Positions 28,267 through 37,528 of a DNA stretch of 64,000 nucleotides are shown here, one piece after another (within the stretch, counting starts at the first letter, position 1; every line of letters begins with the position of its first letter). The stretch spans positions 310,001 to 374,000 of the forward strand of contig JACKPV010000022.1 of the NCBI GenBank assembly GCA_024233305.1, in the 5' to 3' direction. Under the pieces are notes generated by a model, which saw nothing but the letters and a program-made list of their open reading frames with translations, was not told the DNA's origin and did no database searches. The translations under genes and the position numbers were made by a program. The DNA is from Verrucomicrobiales bacterium. Its GTDB lineage: Bacteria; Verrucomicrobiota; Verrucomicrobiia; Limisphaerales; J093.

Positions 28267-28974
28267 ATGCCGGTTGCGGAACCTTTGCTCCAAGTCTCCC
28301 AGGTGGTGAAACGCTACCCGTCCGCAGGCGATCCCGACGGTCCCCCGGTGCTGGCCGGCGTTGATCTCGAACTTGCGCCCGGGGATTCCCTGGCCATCGT
28401 CGGGCCTTCCGGGTGCGGCAAGACCACCTTGCTGAACCTGATCGGCACGCTTGATTCGCCGGATGCGGGGGACATTCGGCTCGAGGGCGCCAGCCTCACG
28501 GGCCTGGCCCCGGCGGCCCTGGCGCGGGTGCGCAACCGGCAGATTGGCTTTGTGTTTCAACTCCACCATCTCCTGCCCCAATGCACCGTGCTGGAGAACG
28601 TCCTCCTCCCCACGCTGGCCAGCGACAACGAGGTGCTGCGGGACGGCGCGCCGGATCGGGCCCGCAAGTTGCTTGATCGGGTCGGGCTGAAAGACCGGCA
28701 GAACCACCGGCCCGGCCAGTTGTCCGGCGGCGAACGGCAGCGGGCCGCGGTCGTGCGCGCCTTGATCAACGAACCCCACCTGCTCCTGGCCGATGAACCC
28801 ACCGGCGCCCTCGACCGCGCCTCGGCCGAAACACTGGCCGGGCTGCTCGTCGAACTGAACCGCGAGACCGGCGTGACCCTGATCGTGGTCACCCATTCGC
28901 TCGATCTTGCGCACCGGATGCGCCAGGTACAGGAACTCCGCGATGGCCGCCTCCGGCCGGCGTCGGACCAGTGA
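28267..28974 (+). CDS. ABC transporter ATP-binding protein (LolD/MacB type)
   Basis: 235 residues from the ATG at 28267 (a TTG two codons earlier is possible). Walker A is GPSGCGKTT, the signature LSGGERQR, Walker B LLLADEPTGALD and the switch His is in VVTHSLDLAHRM. It is of the LolD/MacB/FtsE group that powers FtsX-like permeases, and the permease gene starts 14 bases downstream. The pair probably extracts lipoproteins or exports a hydrophobic substrate. Confidence 0.93.
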   Translation: MPVAEPLLQVSQVVKRYPSAGDPDGPPVLAGVDLELAPGDSLAIVGPSGCGKTTLLNLIGTLDSPDAGDIRLEGASLTGLAPAALARVRNRQIGFVFQLHHLLPQCTVLENVLLPTLASDNEVLRDGAPDRARKLLDRVGLKDRQNHRPGQLSGGERQRAAVVRALINEPHLLLADEPTGALDRASAETLAGLLVELNRETGVTLIVVTHSLDLAHRMRQVQELRDGRLRPASDQ

Positions 28975-28987
28975 AGGACGCGGCCCC

Positions 28988-31900
28988 ATGACGCGACTCA
29001 AACTGGTCTGGCGCAGCGTGACCTTCCACGCCCGCGCCCATCTGGGCGCCCTGTTCGGCGCCAGTGTCGGCGGCGCCGTCCTCATCGGGGCACTCGTCGT
29101 CGGGGATTCCGTGCGCGGCAGTCTGCGCGAACTGGCGGTGGCCCGGCTGGGCGATGTCGAGTTTGCGGCCTCGACGGGCGAGCGGTTGTTCCGCGAGGCG
29201 CTCGGCGGCCAGTTGCAGGCAGGCCTGGCCGCCGGCGGTTTGGGCCGCCCGGGCGGCGTCCCGTGCGCCGCCGCGCTGGTGCTCCCCGGCACCGCATCAC
29301 GCGACGGCGGCAAGGCCCGCGCGAACCACGTGCAACTCGTCGGCGTCACGCAGCATTTCTGGCGTCTCGCGCCGGAGCCACCGCCGTTCACCGAGGTCCC
29401 CCCCGACGGCGTGGTCCTGAACGCAGGGCTGGCCCGCCAGCTTGGGGCAAACCCCGGCGACGAGATCCTCTTCCGTGTGGCGAAACCATCCGGACTTTCG
29501 CGTGACGCCCCGTTGACGCCCCTCGACGAGACCACCGTGGCCCTGCGCCTGAAGGTGTCTGCGGTGGTGAGCGAACGGCAGTTCGGACGCTTCGGCCTGC
29601 AGGCCTCCCAGATTGCGCCGTTCAACGCCTTCATCTCCCTGGCGACCCTCCAGAAACGCGTCGAGTCCCCGGGCCGGGCCAACCTGCTCTTGGTCGGTGA
29701 ACTGCCCGAAGCCACCAATCAGGCCGCCGGCGTGGTCTATCCCATCCTCCCGCCGGAAACCTACCGGCAGCGGCTGCAATCGGCCCTGCAACAACGCTTT
29801 CAACTTGCTGATGCCCAGCTCGAATGGCGCGATCTCCCCGCCATCCGCGCCCTCGAACTCCGCAGCCCGCGGGTCTTCCTCGACGAGAGCTTCACCGCCA
29901 CCGTCCTGGGCGACGCCGGCCGGACCAATTCGCTGGCCTGGGCCATCAAGCGCAGTCTCCCTTCCGTGCGGCCCGTGGGCGTGCTGACCTACTTCGTCAA
30001 TGAACTGCGCCACGGCGACCGCCGCACTCCCTATTCGATGGTCAGCGCCGTCGAGGCCCCCCTGGTGCCCGCCGATCTGAAGGAGGACGAAATCCTCATC
30101 AACCAGTGGTTGGCGGATGATTTGCAGGCGAAGCCCGGCGATCCGCTGACCCTGCGCTATTACGCGGTGGGCATGACCCGCGAACTCGAGGAACGGACGG
30201 CCACCTTCACGATCCGGAGCGTCGTTCCGATGGACGCCCCGGGTTGGGACCGCGATCTGATGCCGGACTTCCCGGGCATGACGGAGGCCGAGAACTGCCG
30301 CGATTGGGAGACGGGGCTGCCCATCGACATGGAGGCCATCCGCGATCAGGACGAAGCCTACTGGCGCGACCACCGCGGCACGCCCAAGGCCCTCGTGTCG
30401 CTCGCCGCCGGGCAGAAGCTCTGGAGCAATCGCTATGGCAACCTGACCGCGGTGCGCTTCTACACCAGCGGCCTGACGATCCGCACCCCGCGCACGCCCG
30501 CGGAAACCCAGGCCGTGCAACGCACCCTCGCCGCCATCCGGCAGCCCCTCGAACGTGCGATGACCCGGGTGCTCGATCCCGCCCTCTTCGGCCTCCGCCT
30601 CCAACCGGTGCGCGAACAGGCGCTGGCGGCCGGGGATCAATCACAGGACTTCGGCGCGTTGTTTCTCGGATTCAGCTTCTTCCTCATCGCGGCCGCGCTC
30701 CTGCTCATGGCCGTCCTCTTTCAGTTCGCCATCGAACAGCGCACGGCGGAGGTCGGCGCCCTGCTGGCGATCGGTTTCAGCCCCCGCCGGGTGCGCGGTC
30801 TGCTCCTGAGCGAAGGCGCCGCCGTGGCCCTGGCCGGCATCGTGATCGGGCTCGGCGGCGGTATCCTCTATGCCCGCGCCATGGTCGCCGGCCTGTCCAC
30901 CATCTGGAACCAGGCCGTGGGCGGAGCCTCCCTCGGATACCATGCCACCGACCGCTCCCTGTTGATCGGCGCCGTCGCCGCGTGGCTGGTGGCTGTCGGC
31001 ACGATGGGGCTGGCGTTGCGCCGGCAGGCCGCGCGCCCCGCCCGCGAACTGATGGCCGAAGGCGATCTCGCCGACCTTTCCCGTCCCGCGACCGGCCGGC
31101 CCCGACGTTCGCACGCCACGGGGATTGCCCTGACCGCCGGCGCCCTTGCGGTGGGACTGCTGGTTTGGGGCGTCATCGGCCGGCCTGGAGCGGCCGCCGG
31201 GCAGTTCTTCGGCGCGGGAGCCCTCCTGCTGATCGCCGGCCTGGCCGCGGCGTCCCGCCTGCTCACGGCCTTGGATGCCGGCGCTTCCAGCGCGCTGCCG
31301 GGCCTGCGGGAATTGGGCCTGCGGGGAGCCACCCGCCGGCGCCGACGCAGTCTCGCCACGATGGCCCTCCTCGCCTGCGGCGCGTTCCTGATTCTGTCCA
31401 TCGGCGTGTTCCGCCTCGACACGCCGGACGACGGCAATCGTCGCGACTCGGGAACCGGCGGCTTCGCCTTGATCGGCTCGGCCACCCAGCCGGTGCTCGA
31501 AGTCCCCACCGGACCCGCCGGCATTCAGCAATACGGCCTGGACGAAGCGCGCTTCGCCGGGGTGGACACGGTTCCGTTCCGCGTGCAGGACGGGGATGAA
31601 GCCAGTTGCCTCAACCTGAACCGGGCCCAGGCGCCACGGGTCATGGGCGTGGATCCCGAGGCTCTGGCGAAACGAGGCGCCTTCCGGTTCGTGACCTTTG
31701 CGAAGGGACTGCCCGCTGCGCTGGGCTGGCAGGCCTTGAGCCGCGAACGCTGTCTCGCCGCCGGGCTGGACCTGGCCGAGGACGAAGTCCCCGCGGTCGG
31801 CGACCAGGCCTCGATCCAGTACGCGCTGGGCCGGAAGGTGGGCGACTGCGTGCCCTTCACCGACAGCCAGGGAAGGACCTTTCAACTGCGCCTGGTGGGC

Positions 31901-32500
31901 GCGGTCGCCAACTCGATCCTGCAGGGCAGTCTGATTGTCGACCGGACCGAATTCGTGGAGCGGTTTCCAGATGCCGCCGGCTACCGGTGGTTCCTGATCG
32001 ATGCGCCGCGCGACACGGCGGCGAAAGTGGCCGAAGGGCTTTCCCGTGCCCTTGTCGATGAAGGGCTTGAAATCACGCGGGCGACCGACCGGTTGGCAGC
32101 CTTCAACGCCGTGCAAAACACCTACCTCGGCACCTTCCAGATCCTCGGCGGGTTGGGACTTGGCCTGGGCAGTCTCGGGCTCGGCGCGGTGGTGCTGCGC
32201 AACGTGCTCGAACGTCGGGGGGAACTGGCCCTCCTCCTCGCCCTCGGCTTTCGCCGCCCCACCTTGCGCCGGCTGATCCTGGTCGAACATCTGGCCCTGC
32301 TGGCGGGCGGCCTGGGGATCGGTGCCGTGGCCGCCCTCGTCGCGGTGTTCCCCACCGTGTGGACCACCGGCCTGACGGTCCCGGTCTGGCCTTTGACTGT
32401 CACCCTGCTGGCCGTGCTTGGAAACGGCGCCCTCTGGACCTGGGCCGCCACGCAACTCTCCATCCGCGGCAACCTGCTCACGGCGCTGCGAAACACCTGA
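28988..32500 (+). CDS. Large FtsX-family ABC transporter permease
   Basis: 1170 residues from the ATG at 28988 with GAAGGA upstream; earlier in-frame sequence overlaps the ATPase gene. An N-terminal helix (ALFGASVGGAVLIGALVVG) precedes a large extracytoplasmic domain. A first FtsX unit lies around residues 555-690 (FQFAIEQRTAEVGALLAIGF), and a second at the C-terminus (VLERRGELALLLALGFRRPT), giving the two-unit organisation seen in large predicted lipoprotein-release or antimicrobial-export permeases. Its substrate is unknown. The TGA stop coincides with the start of element copy B. Confidence 0.88.
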   Translation: MTRLKLVWRSVTFHARAHLGALFGASVGGAVLIGALVVGDSVRGSLRELAVARLGDVEFAASTGERLFREALGGQLQAGLAAGGLGRPGGVPCAAALVLPGTASRDGGKARANHVQLVGVTQHFWRLAPEPPPFTEVPPDGVVLNAGLARQLGANPGDEILFRVAKPSGLSRDAPLTPLDETTVALRLKVSAVVSERQFGRFGLQASQIAPFNAFISLATLQKRVESPGRANLLLVGELPEATNQAAGVVYPILPPETYRQRLQSALQQRFQLADAQLEWRDLPAIRALELRSPRVFLDESFTATVLGDAGRTNSLAWAIKRSLPSVRPVGVLTYFVNELRHGDRRTPYSMVSAVEAPLVPADLKEDEILINQWLADDLQAKPGDPLTLRYYAVGMTRELEERTATFTIRSVVPMDAPGWDRDLMPDFPGMTEAENCRDWETGLPIDMEAIRDQDEAYWRDHRGTPKALVSLAAGQKLWSNRYGNLTAVRFYTSGLTIRTPRTPAETQAVQRTLAAIRQPLERAMTRVLDPALFGLRLQPVREQALAAGDQSQDFGALFLGFSFFLIAAALLLMAVLFQFAIEQRTAEVGALLAIGFSPRRVRGLLLSEGAAVALAGIVIGLGGGILYARAMVAGLSTIWNQAVGGASLGYHATDRSLLIGAVAAWLVAVGTMGLALRRQAARPARELMAEGDLADLSRPATGRPRRSHATGIALTAGALAVGLLVWGVIGRPGAAAGQFFGAGALLLIAGLAAASRLLTALDAGASSALPGLRELGLRGATRRRRRSLATMALLACGAFLILSIGVFRLDTPDDGNRRDSGTGGFALIGSATQPVLEVPTGPAGIQQYGLDEARFAGVDTVPFRVQDGDEASCLNLNRAQAPRVMGVDPEALAKRGAFRFVTFAKGLPAALGWQALSRERCLAAGLDLAEDEVPAVGDQASIQYALGRKVGDCVPFTDSQGRTFQLRLVGAVANSILQGSLIVDRTEFVERFPDAAGYRWFLIDAPRDTAAKVAEGLSRALVDEGLEITRATDRLAAFNAVQNTYLGTFQILGGLGLGLGSLGLGAVVLRNVLERRGELALLLALGFRRPTLRRLILVEHLALLAGGLGIGAVAALVAVFPTVWTTGLTVPVWPLTVTLLAVLGNGALWTWAATQLSIRGNLLTALRNT

Positions 32501-32697
32501 GCCGTGACCATTCAGTGGAGGGTAGCCGCCGACGTGCAGTCGGCGCTGAAATCCAAGAGCCTACGCGGTCTCGACGGTTCCGACTGGCAGTCACGTTTTG
32601 ATGAATGGTCGCCCCAGACAGCGGGCAGCGGTATCTCCACTGCATCGTGCGCCGACCGCACGTTGGCGGCTACAAATCACTGATTCGATACGGCCGA
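32498..32697. repeat. 200-bp palindromic element, copy B
   Basis: Same orientation, same length (200 bp) and same internal blocks as copy A: TGAGCCGTGACCATTCA at the left end, TGATTCGATACGGCCGA at the right end, GTAGCCGCCGACGTGCAGTC near the left and GCGCCGACCGCACG near the right. It starts at the stop codon of the ABC permease. The ~170 bases after it, up to 32864, hold nothing I recognise. Confidence 0.85.
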
Positions 32698-32864
32698 GCC
32701 CCCGCCGGTTGGTCGATCACGGCGCCGCCCGGGTCAACCCTGCCGCGCGCCCAACCTGACCCCGCTGGCCGCCGTCTCCGGAACCGCCCTCCATCGATCC
32801 CTTCAATCGGCGACCGTGGACTATCGATTTCGGCCACCCCCTCCAACCGGCTATTCTGTCCGGC

Positions 32865-33413
32865 ATGTACGCAACGGGTTCCTCGACCGCAGGCAAACGC
32901 GCGGCACGTCTCCTGACGCTCATCGGCAGCCTCGCAATGATCTTGGGCGCCATCGACCCGCTGGAGGGATCCCTGCTGGTACTCCCCGGCAGCGGGCTGG
33001 TTGCCCTGGGCGCCGTTCTCGGCGGCGCCGGTCGCCGCGACATCGCCTACCGGGTCGGCGTCTTCGTGACGATCACGACGGGCGTAGGCGCGCTCTGGGG
33101 GCTGAGCAGCCTGGGAGGCCTGGGCGGGAATACCGGCCGTTCCCTGTGGTGGGGAGTGCTGATCCTGCCCTACCTCGTGGGGTGGTCCATGGGGATCTGG
33201 GGCCCCCGTTCGCCACGCTGGTTGCTGATCACCGGAATCGGCGTCGGGGTGTGGTACCTGGCCCTGCTGGCTCTGATCCAAACCCGGTCGGGCGGACCAC
33301 CCCAACCCGTCTCGAATCTGGCCGGCCTCGCGCTCGGCGCCATCGGGTTGCTGACCATCGCCGGCTGCGTCACCCGGCTTTGCGCTGGGGCCCCGGCGCG
33401 GCCGGTCGGATGA
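32865..33413 (+). CDS. Small integral membrane protein of unknown function
   Basis: 182 residues with about six hydrophobic segments (near 14-30, 34-52, 62-80, 92-110, 118-137 and 150-170) connected by short loops. No motif is recognised. It stands alone, with copy B upstream and about 190 bases before the next gene. Function unknown. Confidence 0.6.
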   Translation: MYATGSSTAGKRAARLLTLIGSLAMILGAIDPLEGSLLVLPGSGLVALGAVLGGAGRRDIAYRVGVFVTITTGVGALWGLSSLGGLGGNTGRSLWWGVLILPYLVGWSMGIWGPRSPRWLLITGIGVGVWYLALLALIQTRSGGPPQPVSNLAGLALGAIGLLTIAGCVTRLCAGAPARPVG

Positions 33414-33606
33414 ACCGACGCCACCGGCAGGGAGGCGCCCGCCTGCCATCGGCAGTGAGAGCGGGTTGGTGGCCGGCGGTTCTGTGCCGTCTTGATCGGG
33501 CGCTCGACGCGGGTCCGGGCGCAGGAAGACCGAAGAATCTGAGATGCGCACTTTCGGATTTCTGGGTTGGACCGCCGCCGGGACGCGCGTAGATTCCCGC
33601 CCTGCG

Positions 33607-33921
33607 ATGAAGCGAATTCCATGGTCGGAAACCCTGTTGCTGGTGGCGGTGGTGAGCGTCCTGGCGAACGTGGCGTTCTGCGAGAAGCACGCGCGCATGG
33701 TCAAACTCGCCCGGGACCTCTCCCTGCAGGGTGAGGCGTTGCAGCAGGCCACCCTGTCCGCCGGGCAGGAGCGATCGCTGGTCCAACGCCTCTCCCTCGC
33801 GGCGCTCCAACACGGGCGCCAGGACCCCGCCATTCTGGATCGTCTGGCGCCGTTCATTCCCATGTTCAGCGAACTTGGAATCAACGTGACCGCCAACGCC
33901 GCACCCGCCCGGAATCGCTGA
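33607..33921 (+). CDS. Small membrane-anchored protein of unknown function
   Basis: 104 residues from the ATG at 33607. There is one N-terminal helix (ETLLLVAVVSVLANVAF) and then a charged, probably helical body (EKHARMVKLARDLSLQG, QERSLVQRLSLAALQ). It begins 18 bases before the next small gene, with which it probably forms an operon. No family recognised. Confidence 0.6.
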   Translation: MKRIPWSETLLLVAVVSVLANVAFCEKHARMVKLARDLSLQGEALQQATLSAGQERSLVQRLSLAALQHGRQDPAILDRLAPFIPMFSELGINVTANAAPARNR

Positions 33922-33939
33922 ACCCCCGACTGCTCCACG

Positions 33940-34401
33940 ATGTCCCTGCCCCCCGCCGATCCCGAAGCCCATCCGTCCATCCCCGGCCCGACGCCGATCT
34001 CCGAATGGGAGGTCGACCGCGTGCGACAGTCCGTGCGGCAATGCCAGTTTCTGGCGAACACCGCCCTGGTCGGTCTGGTGATTCTGGCGCTCACCGCCAC
34101 CGTGTTCATCTACCATCAACTGGAGTTGCTGTCCGCGCAGACCGCCGAACTCGCGGTGCGCACCCGGGCGCTCGCTGGTTCTTTCCAGCACTACCAGACC
34201 AACGATCTGCCCCAACACGCCGCGTTTGTGCGGGCCATGCAGGATTATGCCGCGACCCAACCCGAGTTCGCTGCAACCCTCGACCGTTTCAACCAGGCTC
34301 TGCACGAGATCGCTGCGAACAACAGCACCTTCAGCCAGCTCGTCCGCGACTTCCCGCCCCCCGATCCCACGCCGTCCACGAATTCCCCTCCCGCGAATTG
34401 A
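33940..34401 (+). CDS. Single-helix membrane protein of unknown function
   Basis: 153 residues. A short polar N-terminus precedes one transmembrane segment (about 42-62, TALVGLVILALTATVFIYH) and then a region of likely coiled coil (QLELLSAQTAELAVRTRALA). The C-terminus is Pro/Ser-rich. It follows the 104-residue gene by 18 bases and converges on the LAB_N gene, whose stop lies 7 bases away. Function unknown. Confidence 0.65.
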   Translation: MSLPPADPEAHPSIPGPTPISEWEVDRVRQSVRQCQFLANTALVGLVILALTATVFIYHQLELLSAQTAELAVRTRALAGSFQHYQTNDLPQHAAFVRAMQDYAATQPEFAATLDRFNQALHEIAANNSTFSQLVRDFPPPDPTPSTNSPPAN

Positions 34402-34408
34402 ACCGGCA

Positions 34409-34888
34409 TCAGCGATCCGGTTCGGTATTCCGGTCGGGCGGATCCTCCGGTAACCCCGGCTCTCGGGAAGGATCGCTCCCGCCGCTGCGGGCTTGGGAGC
34501 CGAGGGCGGCGCCGCAATGGGAACAGAAGCAGGCCGGTTCGGAAATCGCGCTCGAACACGTCGCGCAACGCAGCATCGCCGCCTGCGAACGCCGGTGAAT
34601 GATCAGGTTCCGCACATAGGGGATCCAGGTGAACGCGTAGGCGAAGATAAACACCGAGTCCCGCCGGTAGAAGAGGGCATACGAAAAGAGCAGCAGCGCG
34701 CCCAGCAGGCTGAGCCACCAGAAAGCCACCGGCACCACCACCCGGCGTTGACGTTCCGTGGCATACCATTGCACCAGGAACCGCGAGAAGAACGTCGCGT
34801 TGCCCAGCCAGCCAATCACCTTCCAGAAATGCCATTCAATGCCCAGGAACCGGCCGTCGTTCCACAGCAAATGCAGCAGGCTGTCCAT
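34409..34888 (-). CDS. LAB_N-domain membrane protein fused to a zinc ribbon
   Basis: 159 residues from the ATG at 34888; longer in-frame starts exist but add unlike sequence. The N-terminal ~100 residues match the lipid A biosynthesis N-terminal (LAB_N) domain: WKVIGWLGNATFFSRFLVQW, VVPVAFWWLSLLGALLLFSY and FTWIPYVRNLI. Three helices are expected. After residue 105 comes a four-Cys zinc ribbon (C108-x2-C111 and C122-x2-C125) and an acidic/Pro tail. LAB_N is usually a stand-alone or LpxB-fused domain, so the zinc ribbon fusion is unusual. Function is inferred only. Confidence 0.78.
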   Translation of the reverse strand: MDSLLHLLWNDGRFLGIEWHFWKVIGWLGNATFFSRFLVQWYATERQRRVVVPVAFWWLSLLGALLLFSYALFYRRDSVFIFAYAFTWIPYVRNLIIHRRSQAAMLRCATCSSAISEPACFCSHCGAALGSQARSGGSDPSREPGLPEDPPDRNTEPDR

Positions 34889-35259
34889 GCCGCGCATTAA
34901 GCGCATCCCCCCGGCACGCTGACAATCCCTTTCCCCCCGGCGCGAGGCGTATCGTGCCCCGTCCCTCAGGGCCTCCACTCCCGGCCCGGAATCGGGGTGC
35001 CGCTCCGCTTTCCCCCGGTTATCGACGGCCGGGGAAACCGAACGCGGACTTCATTCCGCTGGCCCCCACCGGAGGCCGGGCTGGCTGCGGAGTCCATTCC
35101 GCGGTCTGAAATGGCTGGGAGGCGCCCGGAATCGCACCGCTCGAATCTGGTCTTGCCAAGACGGGGCCGCCACGGAAGATTCGGCGCCAGTCAGACGTGA
35201 GCTGGAAGGCGGCAATCTGGAGCTGTCGGACAGCAGGAGTTCCCAGGCTTTTTGTGCGT

Positions 35260-35478
35260 GTGGCTAAAGAAGAACCGATTGAAGTCGTAGGCACGGTAAC
35301 GCAGGTCCTTCCCGGGACCATGTTCCGAGTGGCGCTGCCCAACCAACACGAGGTCCTCGCCCACATCTCGGGCAAGATGCGGAAGCACTTCATCCGCATT
35401 AGCATCGGTGACCAGGTGAGCCTCGAGATGTCCCCCTATGATCTGAACAAGGCGCGCATCACCTACCGCCATCGCTGA
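35260..35478 (+). CDS. infA: Translation initiation factor IF-1
   Basis: About 72 residues, a single S1-like OB fold: [39 protein letters not shown] and [20 protein letters not shown]. The family starts MAKEE, so I take the GTG at 35260; a GTG two codons earlier (35254) fits a nearby AGG equally well, and neither has a strong Shine-Dalgarno sequence. IF-1 binds the A site of the 30S subunit during initiation. Confidence 0.92.
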   Translation: MAKEEPIEVVGTVTQVLPGTMFRVALPNQHEVLAHISGKMRKHFIRISIGDQVSLEMSPYDLNKARITYRHR

Positions 35479-35878
35479 CCCCGCACGGCAGCCCCCCCGA
35501 CAACCGGCACGAGGCGCCGCAACCCGGTTCGCAACGGTTCGTGGTTCTCGGATGTGCTTGGAGACCTTCTGGCGCAACGGTCACTGGCACGAGCACTTCT
35601 CCCACGCCCAACTCACTTCATCACACCCCAACTAAACACCCCGCACCCTTGCCCCCCGTCCCCTCGTCGCAAAAACCTGAGGTGCGCACGCTTTGCCAGA
35701 TCCGGTTCACGGTGGCCTTGCTGCCCCCCCTGGGCTTTGGCCATCGCACGGCAGCTCCAGTAGGTGGCGTCCGCCGGCTTGGGCAGGAGCTTGGCGTGAA
35801 GATCCTCTCAACCGACTCCGCACCGAGCGTCGGCTTGCGCCCCCCCGACCAGTTCCCAACGCATCGGCCCCTCACCAG
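35479..35878. other. Intergenic region after infA
   Basis: Four hundred bases between the convergent infA and permease genes. The short open frames show no family signal and I see no clear terminator or repeat. Confidence 0.4.
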
Positions 35879-37447
35879 TCATTCAACTCCATGCCCACCG
35901 CCCTCTGCCGCGCCTTTGTCCATCCGTTCCGCCAGTCGGCTGCGGCGGAATCCGTAGGCGAGGTAGATCACCAGGCCGATCGCCAGCCAGAGGACGAACC
36001 GCCACCAGGTCTTGGCCGGCAGGCTGCACATGAGGTAGCCGCAGGTGAGAATTGCGCCGAGCGGCACCCAGGGCACCAGCGGGGTCCGAAACGGCCGCTG
36101 CCGGTCGGGCTCGGTCCGCCGCAACACGATGATCCCCGCCGCCACGAGCACGAAGGCGAACAGCGTGCCGATGTTCGTCAACTCGACCATTTCGTTGATG
36201 TTCGTGATCCCCGAAAACGCCGCCACAAAAACGCCCGTCAGAATCGTTGTCACGTGCGGCGTGCGGAACCGCGGGTGCACCTTCGCCGCCCAACCGGGCA
36301 ACAGACCGTCCCGCGCCATCGAGAAGAAGATCCGCGGTTGCCCGACCTGAAACACGAGCAACACCGAGGTCGTGGCGATCAAGGCCCCGACCGAAATCAC
36401 CGCCGCCGCCCAGTTCATGCCGAGGTTGGTAAATGCCGTCGCCAGGGGTTCGGCCGTACCGAGCGTGTCCCAGCGCGCCATCCCGGTCAGCACCACCGCC
36501 ACGACCACATAGAGCACCGTGCACACGCCGAGGCTGGCCAGAATGCTCACGGGCATGTCCCGCTGGGGGTTGCGGGCCTCCTCCGAAGCCGTCGAGATCG
36601 CATCGAATCCGATGTAGGCGAAGAAGATGATGGCCGCCGCGCTCGAGATGCCACGCAGTCCGTTCGGAGCGAATGGAGTCCAGTTCTCGGGACGCACATA
36701 GCAGGCGCCGACGACCAGAAAAAAACCGATGATGAGGAGCTTCACCACCACCATCGCCGTGTTGAAACGGGCGCTTTCCCGGATCCCGCGCACCAGCACC
36801 CACGTAATCCCGACGGTCACAAGCACCGCCGGCAGGTTGAACACGAACGGCATCCCGAACCACCGCGGCGCCAGCTCCAGGGCCTGCGCGTTGCGCAGGG
36901 TGGTCGCATCCAGCGCCGCCAGCAAACCGGCATCGCCCGCCTGCGCCGCCACGACCGCCGCCGCCTGCTGCGCCGACCGCCAGTCCGTGCCCAGCCACAG
37001 CGGCCATTCCAATCCGAAACCCCGCAGAAGTTCCTGAAAATAGCCGGACCACGAGATCGCCACGGCAACGTTGCCGACGGCGTATTCGAGAATCAGGTCC
37101 CAGCCGATGATCCACGCCACCAACTCCCCGAGCGTGGCGTAGGCATAGGTGTAGGCCGATCCCGAAACGGGGACCATGGCGGCGAACTCGGCATAGCAGA
37201 GCGCGGCAAAGCCGCACGCGACCGCGACGATAACGAACGAAAGCGTGACCGCAGGTCCGGCGCCGACATGCTCGCTCCCCCCCGCGGCCGCGGACCCCAC
37301 GCTGGCGAAGATGCCCGCGCCGATCATCGCACCGACACCGAGCGCCGTGAGTTGGAAGGCGCTCAAGGCCCGGCGAAGCTGCCGGTCGCCGGTGGCGGTT
37401 TCCCGCACCAACCGGTCCATCGGCTTTGTCCGCCAGAAGGCTGCCAT
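35879..37447 (-). CDS. APC-superfamily amino acid permease
   Basis: 522 residues from the ATG at 37447. The first helix has FQLTALGVGAMIGAGIFASVG, the substrate-site GAGIF of the APC superfamily. Twelve or more hydrophobic segments follow, including ALCYAEFAAMVPVSGSAYTY and AYIGFDAISTASEEARNPQR, which place it with the cationic amino acid transporter (CAT) branch. It probably imports an amino acid across the inner membrane. Neighbouring genes concern threonine, but there is no direct proof of substrate. Confidence 0.9.
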   Translation of the reverse strand: MAAFWRTKPMDRLVRETATGDRQLRRALSAFQLTALGVGAMIGAGIFASVGSAAAGGSEHVGAGPAVTLSFVIVAVACGFAALCYAEFAAMVPVSGSAYTYAYATLGELVAWIIGWDLILEYAVGNVAVAISWSGYFQELLRGFGLEWPLWLGTDWRSAQQAAAVVAAQAGDAGLLAALDATTLRNAQALELAPRWFGMPFVFNLPAVLVTVGITWVLVRGIRESARFNTAMVVVKLLIIGFFLVVGACYVRPENWTPFAPNGLRGISSAAAIIFFAYIGFDAISTASEEARNPQRDMPVSILASLGVCTVLYVVVAVVLTGMARWDTLGTAEPLATAFTNLGMNWAAAVISVGALIATTSVLLVFQVGQPRIFFSMARDGLLPGWAAKVHPRFRTPHVTTILTGVFVAAFSGITNINEMVELTNIGTLFAFVLVAAGIIVLRRTEPDRQRPFRTPLVPWVPLGAILTCGYLMCSLPAKTWWRFVLWLAIGLVIYLAYGFRRSRLAERMDKGAAEGGGHGVE

Positions 37448-37528
37448 GTTCGGTGGCGAAAAGCCGGGCGCCCGAGCCCCGGTCAAGCGCGTCCCCCGGT
37501 CCGCCCGGGAGACCTTGACGACACCTGA

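Noticed and set aside
27846..28364. Short frames in element A with APTTRRRLPR-like peptides, also seen in element C
   Set aside because: Peptide similarity follows from the repeated DNA; frames lack start signals and vary between copies.
30641..32455. 604-codon minus-strand frame opposite the ABC permease
   Set aside because: Gln/Gly/Arg-rich shadow without family signal.
35111..35190. tRNA-like sequence upstream of infA, with TGGCTGGGAGG, GGAATCGCACC and CTTGCCAAG motifs on the minus-strand layout
   Set aside because: The T-stem has only three pairs, no 5' acceptor half complements the 3' end and there is no D-arm; at best a relic.
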